A stretch of 39,346 nt of DNA from WJMT01 sp964624145 (GTDB lineage: Bacteria; Acidobacteriota; Aminicenantia; Aminicenantales; Aminicenantaceae): the NCBI GenBank assembly GCA_964624145.1, contig CAZUXT010000031.1, positions 1-39,346 of the forward strand, read 5' to 3'. The number at the start of each line of letters is the position of its first letter. The stretch's first letter is position 1. The translations under genes and the position numbers were made by a program. Below are positions 33,332 to 39,346 of the stretch, piece after piece. The notes beneath the pieces were generated by a model. The model saw only the letters and a program-made list of their open reading frames with translations, was not told the origin of the DNA and did no database searches.

Positions 33332-33470
33332 GATTCTTCTTATTTTTTGGTTGTTTATTATACCCAATCTGAATCTGAAAACATAGATAAATTGGTGATT
33401 TCAGAGCTGAAGGTTTATCAAATGTCTCATCCGCATCATTCCCCTTTAGAAAATCCCAAGACCTGGCAGT

Positions 33471-33549
33471 TTTCAATATCCGGTTCGATTTCCTCACTTC
33501 CCGGCTGAAGAGGACCCATGACCCTTGGCTTAAATCTGTGGATCTTTGA
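33471..33549 (+). pseudogene. C-terminal remnant of a sulfatase
   Basis: The frame ends 'LTSRLKRTHDPWLKSVDL' and stops. The intact sulfatase at 36.5-38.0 kb ends 'LTPWLERTRDPWLKSGGL'. The DNA also matches ('GGCTTAAATCTG'). It is a degenerate duplicate of the 3' end of that gene. Confidence 0.85.
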
Positions 33550-33560
33550 GTTCCAAGTCT

Positions 33561-33595
33561 TCTTTGTTGACAAAGACAAATAATAAATCTAGAAT
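33561..33595 (+). promoter_or_regulatory. Consensus promoter with operator-like repeat
   Basis: TTGACA (33567-33572), a 17-bp spacer and TAGAAT (33590-33595). TCTTTG-TTGA-CAAAGA (33561-33576) is a 6-4-6 inverted repeat over the -35 box, suited to autoregulation by the HTH protein it would express. Confidence 0.6.
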
Positions 33596-33671
33596 ATGAT
33601 TAATAATGATAAGAAAAGATTAATAAACATAATTACAGCAATCGTAGTAAATGGAACGATTGGAGAGACAA

Positions 33672-34010
33672 ATGAAAATTGAAATTGATAGGAAGGCAGA
33701 TGCCGGATATATCAAGCTGTCCAATAAAAAAATAAAAAAAACTGTATCCGTATCAGATTACTGCAATGTGGATATTGATTCTGAAGGCAGAGTGGTTGGG
33801 ATTGAATTATTATTTGTCAGTCAATACATGGATGACTTTAAACTATGGTTTGATTTATCCAATACAGCAGAATATCTGAATAAATCCCCCATAACCATCA
33901 GACGATGGGTCAAAGAAGGTAAAATTCCCTATTACAAACTGGGGAAGGAATATCAATTTATTAAAGAAGATATTGATGGATTTATAAAGGAAAATAAAAA
34001 GGGTAAATAA
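33672..34010 (+). CDS. DUF2283 - helix-turn-helix fusion protein
   Basis: GGAGAG at 33662-33667 selects ATG 33672 (112 residues); an ATG at 33651 lacks a site. Residues 1-55 match DUF2283 ('MKIEIDRKADAGYIKLSNKK', 'DIDSEGRVVGIELL'), a small domain often found near toxin-antitoxin genes. Residues 60-108 form an excisionase/MerR-like HTH ('LSNTAEYLNKSPITIRRWVK', 'GKIPYYKLGKEYQFIKEDID'). The fusion looks like a regulator or antitoxin in which DUF2283 senses a partner. No toxin gene follows directly; the next gene is the convergent helicase relic, 22 bp away. Confidence 0.85.
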   Translation: MKIEIDRKADAGYIKLSNKKIKKTVSVSDYCNVDIDSEGRVVGIELLFVSQYMDDFKLWFDLSNTAEYLNKSPITIRRWVKEGKIPYYKLGKEYQFIKEDIDGFIKENKKGK

Positions 34011-34032
34011 ATAAACCGCCCCCAATTTTTAT

Positions 34033-35341
34033 TTACTCAGCTCTCTTCATTTCCAGGATTCTGTCGACCCTAAAATTCCTGTCTTCACTGCGCAGGTAAC
34101 AATGAGCTTCCACCCCTATAAAAGTCCAGTCTTTATACTGAAGCTCCCCCACATAATAAGGCTTGATGACTCTTTTTGATTTCTCATCTTTTGATTTGAG
34201 ATACACGATCTCCAGTTTTTTGTTTTCCTGAATCGCCTTTTGGATAAAATCAACTTTCCGCTCAAGCGGCATTTTCTCATCGGAAAGACTGTACTGATAT
34301 TTGGTCAGAAAATCAATAATCCTCCAATCCATAAACACATGTTTTTTTTGGATTTCTTTTTTTAAAACAATTCCTTCCAGGGAGGTGCACCGGCTCAACG
34401 CCACGTACATCTGGCCGGGAGAAAAAGTCCCTTTTCCAATGTCAATGACCAGCCTGTCAAACGTCTTTCCCTGGCTTTTGTGGATGGTGATGGCCCAGGC
34501 AAGACGGAGAGGATACTGGGTGAAAGATCCCACAGTCTCTGTCCCCAGTCTCCCTGTGTTCTCATTGTATCTATACTCAAAAATTTCCCAGGTGAAGGGT
34601 TCCACATCCACCACACTCCCGTCACTAAGCTCCACTTCAATCACATCCGGACCCCCTTCAACAGCATAAACATCCTTGATTTTGCCCACACTTCCGTTCA
34701 CCCATCTTCCTTCGGAATCATTATTCAGCAGCATCACCTGAGCATGGATTTTGAGGGATAAATTCTTTTCTGTGGGCAGTTCCCGGTCTTGAAAGACTCC
34801 ACGGATCTGGCCTTCATAGGAAAAAAGATCTCCTTTTATTTTTTGAAGCTGCTCCTCATTGATTTCACGAGCCTGTTTGTTGTAAGGAGTGAGATAAACA
34901 TAAAATTCATTCTCAGAAGGTTCGAACGAAGAATTGCATCTATCATTCAGCACTTCCAGAAAGTCTTGGGTTATGGTCTTATTCCGGATAGCGTTCAGGA
35001 TGTCAATAAACCGCTCATCTTTCTGCCTGTAAACCCGGATCAGTTCGATAAATTCCATGTCCAGATCCTGAAACACACGGGAAGAAAAGAAATAAGGGGT
35101 TTGATAATAGCCTTTGAATATCTCTCTTTCTTTCCCTTTAATAACCGGCGGAAGCTGGTACAAGTCGCCGATAAAAACCATCTGCTTTCCCCCAAAAGCA
35201 AGATTTTTGCTGCCGCAGTTCAGGCGCGGTGATGAACAAATGGCGCCGTGTGTTTTTCATCACATTCAGGGCTTTTTTGAATTCCGGATTGATCTCGATT
35301 CCCTGAAACGGATCAACCGGCTTTGATTTCTTTTTCTTCAT
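34033..35341 (-). pseudogene. Pif1/RecD-like helicase with WYL domain, internal deletion
   Basis: The 5' piece (35341 to about 35230) reads 'INPEFKKALNVMKNTRRHLFI' minus its last residue, and normally continues into the P-loop. Instead it jumps to the equivalent of 'RLNCGSKNLAFGGKQMVFIG' in another frame, and that frame then runs to 34033: 'GDLYQLPPV', 'IELIRVYRQ', 'AWAITIHKSQGKTFDRLVID', 'YVALSRCTSLEG', then a WYL-like C-terminus ('VIKPYYVGELQYKDWTFIGV'). Roughly 85-95 residues including Walker A and the DEIS/Walker B region are missing and the frame is shifted. Without a P-loop the ATPase is dead. The ATG at 35181 could still yield a 382-residue inactive fragment. Confidence 0.85.
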
Positions 35342-35377
35342 CTGTGGATACCGGTAATAACCATGAAATATAGGTCA

Positions 35378-35397
35378 TTCCTCAGAAGAAGTCAATT
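35378..35397. repeat. 20-nt element shared with 22552-22571
   Basis: TTCCTCAGAAGAAGTCAATT, one mismatch to the copy in front of the first DUF4143 gene. Here it lies 24 bp beyond the 3' end of the truncated DUF4143 gene. Confidence 0.6.
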
Positions 35398-35420
35398 AAA
35401 GAGGAGTAGGGATGATGCCC

Positions 35421-36383
35421 CTAAGTTAAAGGGAATCGGAAGGCAAGATAGAGGGGATAATTGTGCATCTTTGCTTTTTCATTAAACTCAAGATTTCTTG
35501 CGCTTATTCGGGTTCTGTAAGGCACATCGTATTTCTTGGTAAAAACATTAAGACTCTTCAGTTTACCTGAACGCCCTGATTTAACTTCGATAGGAAATAC
35601 CCGGCCATCAATCTCTCTGATAAACTCAACTTCAGCAGTATTGCTCATCCATGAATAGAGTTGTCCGCTTCCCGAACAAATGAATTCCTGTGCCACGAAA
35701 TTCTCACAAAAAGCGCCTTTAAATGTTGCAAAAAGATCACCTGCTTGATAGAAAATGTTTTTCGGGCTCAAGCCAGCCAGTGCCCCCAATATTCCTATAT
35801 CGAACAGATACAGCTTAAACCTGTTTTCTTTGGTAAAGGCTTCCAACGGAACTTCCCCTGAGTTAGTGATTTTCACTTTAATAAGAAGGCCAGCTCCGCA
35901 GAGCCAGTCTATAGGAGATTGAAGCTGTGAGAAGCGTACTTTATTATAGATATCTTTTGCTTTAAACTTTTTATTCTCTCTGGCAAGCTGTGATGGGATG
36001 GATTCAAATACAGCCACAATATCATTTCCACGAACCCTTCCTGAGTATTTCGAAAAATCACTCATATAGGATGTTATTAATTCGGATTGTTTTTTTCTGA
36101 CTTCCAGAAAAGCCTCAGCTCTTCTCTTTGTAGAATTTGCATATGTTTTAACAGCTTCGGGCATACCTCCGACAACATAATATTCTTTGAGCCGCTCCAT
36201 GAAGTGCTTATGAATGGATTCCGGGAGACTGTCTTTTTTGGAAATCGAGCGGAGTTTTTTAAAGCTTTTATTATCGCCCAAGGCGAGTAGAAATTCTTCA
36301 AAATGATGCAAATAATTACAATTATTAATAGGAATAAATGTAAAAAATGACATTTTATCCCACTTATAATGTCTATTACGCAA
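35421..36383 (-). pseudogene. DUF4143 ATPase lacking its N-terminal ATPase half (copy 3)
   Basis: 320 residues. The recognisable part starts 'HFEEFLLALG' at residue 27, which in intact relatives lies about 120-130 residues after the P-loop. Walker A and B are absent. From there it is normal: 'EYYVVGGMPEAVKTY', 'FKLYLFDIGILGALAGLSPK', 'AFCENFVAQEFICSG' and 'AEVEFIREIDGRVFPIEVKS' (E...E-x-K). The first 25 residues are not family sequence and read through a junction near 36310-36330. A product might be made, but the ATPase is lost. It belongs to a different DUF4143 subgroup from copies 1 and 2. The upstream 36364-36384 carries the 21-nt element shared with the toxin-antitoxin promoter. Confidence 0.8.
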
Positions 36384-36384
36384 A
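36364..36384. repeat. 21-nt element shared with 22388-22408
   Basis: Identical over 21 bases to the antitoxin promoter stretch (begins TTATAATGTCTATT). It sits at the 5' edge of the truncated ATPase gene. Confidence 0.7.
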
Positions 36385-36471
36385 ATGCATTACGCATGAT
36401 GGATAGCTGTCTATATATTAGACGCATACAAAGAGCCCTCTTATCAAAAAAATATCAATTATGCTTTATGC

Positions 36472-36501
36472 TTGACCTTATCTTTTTTTCTGTGATATGT
36501 T
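36472..36501 (+). promoter_or_regulatory. Extended -10 promoter of the sulfatase gene
   Basis: TTGACC at 36472-36477, an 18-bp spacer and TGA-TATGTT (TG at 36493-36494, hexamer 36496-36501). Transcription would start near 36508, two bases before the ATG, which would make the transcript leaderless. Confidence 0.5.
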
Positions 36502-36509
36502 CATTCCAG

Positions 36510-38003
36510 ATGGCTAAAAAATCCATAACCCGGAGAAATTTTATAAAGTCCTCAGCTTCTTTGGTTGCCGGGATATCCATAGGCACTTCCTGGCGATGCC
36601 GCCCTTCCAGAGGGCCAAAGAAACCCCCGAATCTGCTGGTTGTCCTGCCGGATCAAATGAGAGCGCAGACTCTGGAATTTATGCAGGAAGACCCCTCCAT
36701 CACCCCTTGCCTCAATCAATTTGCCCGGGAAAGCCTTGTCTTAAGCCAGGCTGTGAGCACCTATCCCTTATGCAGTCCGTTTCGAGGCATGTTTATGACC
36801 GGACAGTTCCCTCACACCAACAGAGTCCTGGGAAACTGCAACACCCATGCCGCCGAACATGGATATGAACTCCGGGAAGACCCCCGCTGCTGGTCGGATA
36901 TTCTTAAACAAAACGGCTATGACCTGGGTTACATCGGTAAATGGCATCTGGACGCCCCTCAAAGACCTTATGTCAATACCTCCAACAACAGCAAAGACTT
37001 TGCCTGGAATGAATGGACCCCTCCCAACCGGAGGCACGGCTTTGATTACTGGTACGCCTACGGCACTTATGACCAGCACACGCGTCCCATGTACTGGACA
37101 GCGCAGGCCGGCCGCAGTGAGTTTCACTATGTGGACCAGTGGGGGCCGGAACATGAGGCGGATATGGCTTCTCGATTCATACAGAACAAGGGGGGAGCCT
37201 TTCGCGACCCATCCAGGCCATTTGCACTTGTCGTCTCCATGAATCCCCCTCATATGCCCTACGCACTGGTCCCGCAAAAATATGTGGACCGCTATGCCCA
37301 CCTCTCCTCCGAGGGCCTGTTCAGCCGCCCCAATATCCCCGCTGCGGGCACCCAATGGGGAGATTATTATCGAAAACACATCAAAAATTATCTTGCCATG
37401 GTCACAGGCGTTGACGAGCAGTTCGGCCGGATCTTAGAGGCCCTGAAAAATGAAGGCCTTGACAACAACACCATAGTGCTGTTTATCTCTGACCATGGGA
37501 ACTGTTTGGGGATCCACAATCAAATATCCAAAAACAATCATTATGAAGAATCCATGCGCGTTCCCTTTCTTCTTCGGTGGCCGGAGAAGATAAAACCCCG
37601 TCATGATGACCTTCTTCTTTCCTCTCCTGATATTTTCCCCACGTTACTGGATTTGATGGGATTTCAAGATCAAATCCCCTCTCAAGTCCAGGGCGCAAGT
37701 CATGCCCGTTTGTTTCTAGAAGGCAAAGGCAAACGTCCTTTGTCCCAGCTCTACATGCACATCCCTTACGGACGCCCCGCTTCAGGGCGGAGAGGAGTGA
37801 GGACCCATACGCACACTCTTATGATAAGCCGCATGCCAGACGAGGCCGAGTATGCGGTGCTTCACGACAACCGGAATGACCCTTATCAGCTCAAAAACAG
37901 TGCCCAGGAAAATCCCTCCCTGGTCCGGGAATTGATCCGCAGCGAACTGACTCCCTGGCTGGAGAGGACCCGTGATCCCTGGCTTAAATCTGGGGGTCTT
38001 TGA
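36510..38003 (+). CDS. Tat-exported sulfatase
   Basis: The start is set at ATG 36510 (497 residues) because it begins the Tat signal 'MAKKSITRRNFIKSSASLVA' (S-x-R-R-x-F-x-K); the frame is open upstream to 36369. The sulfatase core follows: 'PNLLVVLPDQMRAQTLEF' (metal-binding Asp), the formylglycine site C-S-P-F-R in 'YPLCSPFRGMFMTG', 'GYIGKWHLD' and 'FISDHGNCLGIHNQ'. The site has Phe where Ser/Ala is usual but keeps C-x-P-x-R and TG, so Cys-to-formylglycine maturation by a radical SAM or FGE enzyme is expected; none is adjacent. Folded export through Tat implies maturation in the cytosol. The substrate is probably a sulfated glycan. No ribosome site; see promoter. Confidence 0.88.
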   Translation: MAKKSITRRNFIKSSASLVAGISIGTSWRCRPSRGPKKPPNLLVVLPDQMRAQTLEFMQEDPSITPCLNQFARESLVLSQAVSTYPLCSPFRGMFMTGQFPHTNRVLGNCNTHAAEHGYELREDPRCWSDILKQNGYDLGYIGKWHLDAPQRPYVNTSNNSKDFAWNEWTPPNRRHGFDYWYAYGTYDQHTRPMYWTAQAGRSEFHYVDQWGPEHEADMASRFIQNKGGAFRDPSRPFALVVSMNPPHMPYALVPQKYVDRYAHLSSEGLFSRPNIPAAGTQWGDYYRKHIKNYLAMVTGVDEQFGRILEALKNEGLDNNTIVLFISDHGNCLGIHNQISKNNHYEESMRVPFLLRWPEKIKPRHDDLLLSSPDIFPTLLDLMGFQDQIPSQVQGASHARLFLEGKGKRPLSQLYMHIPYGRPASGRRGVRTHTHTLMISRMPDEAEYAVLHDNRNDPYQLKNSAQENPSLVRELIRSELTPWLERTRDPWLKSGGL

Positions 38004-38017
38004 TACAGGATTTGTTT

Positions 38018-38040
38018 GTCATTATAAGCGAAGCAATCTC
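38018..38040. repeat. Degenerate copy of the dispersed repeat
   Basis: GTCATTATAAGCGAAGCAAT followed by CTC, a shortened relative of 26144-26171, directly after the sulfatase gene. Confidence 0.65.
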
Positions 38041-38133
38041 CTCCACTATTTCCTAAAGAAAACTTTACAGATCCCGTATTTTTAATTATAAAGAAGAGAA
38101 AAAGATCGAAGCCGGATCTTAATAAATTTAAAT

Positions 38134-38880
38134 ATGCTAACCCATAAACGCGATTCAGGCAGAGATAATGATGACATCCATGTACCTCAAAGCCAAAAAA
38201 GATTGTATCCGGATTCAAGGGTGGAATTAACTCCTTTTACCCAAAAACACTACGACATACAGCTGGATTTAGCCACCCTGGGCCTCTATAAACGGCTCAT
38301 AAAAAAGGTCATCAAATCTCTCCGTATTCAGCCTGAAGACCATATCCTTGACTTTGGATGCGGTACAGGACGCAATGCCTGCCTTATGGCCAGATATTTG
38401 AACTCAGGCGGGAAGATCACAGGATTAGACATATCAGAAATCATGCAGAGGCAGTTTGAAAAAAAATGCAAAAGCTATCCTCAGGTCCAGTTTAAAAAAC
38501 AGCGTATTGACAGACCCTTCAATATCAATGAAAAATTTGACAAAGTATTCATGAGTTTTGTTTTTCATGGTTTTCCTCAGGAAGTCAGAGAAATCATCTT
38601 ACAAAATGCCCGAACCCATCTCAAAAAAGGAGGGACCCTTAATATTCTTGATTACTCAAAATTTGATATCCAGTCTATCCCCTTCCATCACCGTTTTGTC
38701 TTTAACTTTGTTGAAGGGCAGTGTAAATATGCTTATGACTTTATTCAAAGAGACTGGAAAAAGATATTATCAGGATATCATTTTGAAAATATTGAAGAAT
38801 TCTTCTTTACCAAAAAATATATACGTCTTCTTAGAGCCCAGAAATCCGGTCCCAGCAAAGAGGAAGAATTAGATAAATAA
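38134..38880 (+). CDS. Class I SAM-dependent methyltransferase
   Basis: 248 residues as opened. SAM-binding motif I is 'HILDFGCGTGRNACLMARYL' near 70-89, then 'KITGLDISEIMQRQF', 'FDKVFMSFVFHGF' and 'LKKGGTLNILDYSKFD'. The family would normally begin around 'VELTPFTQKHYDIQLDLATL' (GTG at 38221). The 29 residues before it, including 'QSQKRLYP', are encoded by a repeat also found at 33089. The last ~20 codons ('YIRLLRAQKSGPSKEEELDK') likewise lie in the repeat. The gene therefore seems inserted into, or carried by, a repeated unit. The substrate is unknown; lipid or quinone-type small molecules are usual for this group. Confidence 0.85.
   Translation: MLTHKRDSGRDNDDIHVPQSQKRLYPDSRVELTPFTQKHYDIQLDLATLGLYKRLIKKVIKSLRIQPEDHILDFGCGTGRNACLMARYLNSGGKITGLDISEIMQRQFEKKCKSYPQVQFKKQRIDRPFNINEKFDKVFMSFVFHGFPQEVREIILQNARTHLKKGGTLNILDYSKFDIQSIPFHHRFVFNFVEGQCKYAYDFIQRDWKKILSGYHFENIEEFFFTKKYIRLLRAQKSGPSKEEELDK
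38188..38211 (+). repeat. Left flank repeat of the methyltransferase unit
   Basis: 23 of 24 bases match 33089-33112. It lies inside the first codons of the methyltransferase frame. Confidence 0.75.
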
Positions 38881-38893
38881 GGTAACCGTCCCC
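38824..38893 (+). repeat. Right flank repeat with GGTAACCGTCCCC end
   Basis: Matches 33111-33150 and 33206-33242. It covers the 3' end of the methyltransferase and ends in GGTAACCGTCCCCACTTTAC followed by CCC and T8. A similar 'GGGACACTTTACC...T8' sequence follows the permease relic at 15055-15088. These ends resemble the termini of REP-like or MITE-like repeats. Confidence 0.7.
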
Positions 38894-38896
38894 ACT

Positions 38897-39346
38897 TTAC
38901 CCCATTTTTTTTATGTAATCCGGGAAAATGAAGAGTTTTTTGGCTTCATCAGGATTGAAAAGGAAAGGAGACACCTCCTTGGCTAATCGATTGAAATCAA
39001 CATTCCTGCATTTCTCAAGCAGCCTTTTTTTCAGCACATCAGAATTTCCAATATGGATCTTTTCTTGGAGGTAAGAAAAATTTGGGTGAGTCTTTCCCAG
39101 AAGAAATATTATGTCATAAAAATCCCGGGCTATGATACGAGGCCGGGTGAAAACACACAGGATCTTTTGAGACAACAGCAGATCTGCGGGAACAGCGTTG
39201 ATCCTCTGGAACACATCAAATTTGTTCAGAATAAATTGATCTTTGGGATACTGAAAATTCTGAGGCTCTGTGTCGATCTGAATGGATAGTATCTCCTGCT
39301 TGTGCCGGGTGATTTTATTTCGATGAAGAATCTCAGGGAATTTGAG
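38897..39346 (-). CDS. AbiEii/AbiGii-family nucleotidyltransferase (5' partial)
   Basis: The minus-strand frame is open from the right edge (39346) to the stop at 38897; the GTG at 39214 is internal. 149 residues are visible. 'KITRHKQEILSIQIDTEPQN' is the mid-domain strand. 'PADLLLSQKILCVFTRPRII' followed by 'ARDFYDIIFLLG' is the conserved C-terminal signature of AbiEii (L..qKl.al..R...rD.yDi..L). The C-terminus continues with helices ('LLEKCRNVDFNRLAKEVSPF'). The catalytic GG/S-x-D-x-D half lies outside the window. AbiEii toxins transfer nucleotides to tRNA and pair with AbiEi antitoxins; the partner should be upstream, beyond the edge. Confidence 0.88.
   Translation of the reverse strand, partial: LKFPEILHRNKITRHKQEILSIQIDTEPQNFQYPKDQFILNKFDVFQRINAVPADLLLSQKILCVFTRPRIIARDFYDIIFLLGKTHPNFSYLQEKIHIGNSDVLKKRLLEKCRNVDFNRLAKEVSPFLFNPDEAKKLFIFPDYIKKMG

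Noticed and set aside
1..39346. tRNA, rRNA or known riboswitch
   Set aside because: No cloverleaf with a TTCGAATC-like arm, no rRNA stretch and no recognisable riboswitch core was found by eye on either strand. A covariance search would be needed to exclude small or divergent RNAs.

Overview
The window looks like chromosomal DNA from an uncultured Gram-negative-type heterotroph assembled from a metagenome. A TonB-dependent receptor with a carboxypeptidase-regulatory-like N-terminus, a DUF5916 outer-membrane protein, a zinc-ribbon Ser/Thr kinase with a TPR tail, a MacB-type permease relic and MenG/UbiE together recall Candidatus Aminicenantes or related Acidobacteria. That placement is inference from gene content; there is no rRNA or marker phylogeny here. 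Both N-gaps are flanked by an identical 55-nt copy of the same sequence. Deleting 100 N plus one copy restores one reading frame in each gene, so the gaps are scaffolding artefacts and not missing biology. Layout: 1-1690 holds the tail of an anti-sigma-like gene and two exported proteins sharing a C-terminal domain, closed by a strong terminator. 1.8-3.7 kb is an exported VWA/propeller protein. 3.7-9.1 kb is a TetR regulator divergent from a TonB receptor, with a 13-nt motif repeated between them, followed by a DUF5916 protein. 9.1-9.9 kb is menG/ubiE. 10.0-11.5 kb is an overlapping pair: an unrecognised protein and a ComEC-like metallo-beta-lactamase hydrolase. 11.6-14.7 kb is the kinase, reading leftward. 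14.8-16.6 kb holds a permease relic and two envelope proteins. 16.6-18.9 kb is a leftward four-gene operon: ECF sigma factor, zinc-finger anti-sigma, signal peptidase I with an unusual N-terminus, and a membrane protein. 19.0-20.4 kb is a soluble PAS histidine kinase overlapping a single-domain response regulator. 20.6-22.4 kb holds a beta/gamma-crystallin protein, an exported RidA-like protein, and an RHH/RelE toxin-antitoxin pair with a perfect operator palindrome. 22.4-28.3 kb is accessory DNA: two DUF4143 ATPases around an ABC-2 exporter, then a pRiA4b ORF-3-like protein. 28.5-30.3 kb is a GC-richer B12-binding radical SAM protein preceded by a tiny Lys/Arg-rich ORF. 30.5-32.8 kb groups RNA and transcription functions: KhpA, an RpoD-like sigma factor and an RRM protein behind a long leader. 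32.97-33.55 kb is a graveyard of four gene fragments (transposase, methyltransferase-flank repeat, TauE/SafE, sulfatase). It partly duplicates the intact sulfatase/methyltransferase locus at 36.5-38.9 kb. 33.6-36.4 kb holds a DUF2283-HTH fusion, a Pif1-like helicase that has lost its P-loop by an internal deletion, and a DUF4143 ATPase that has lost its N-terminal half. The window ends inside an AbiEii-family nucleotidyltransferase. The right half is therefore strongly shaped by insertion, deletion and repeat-mediated recombination, while the left half is mostly intact envelope, signalling and transport genes. The best candidates for something undescribed are the 10.0-11.5 kb pair, the sigma/anti-sigma/signal-peptidase operon, the exported RidA protein, and the basic micro-ORF in front of the radical SAM gene. 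None can be called a new system from sequence alone.
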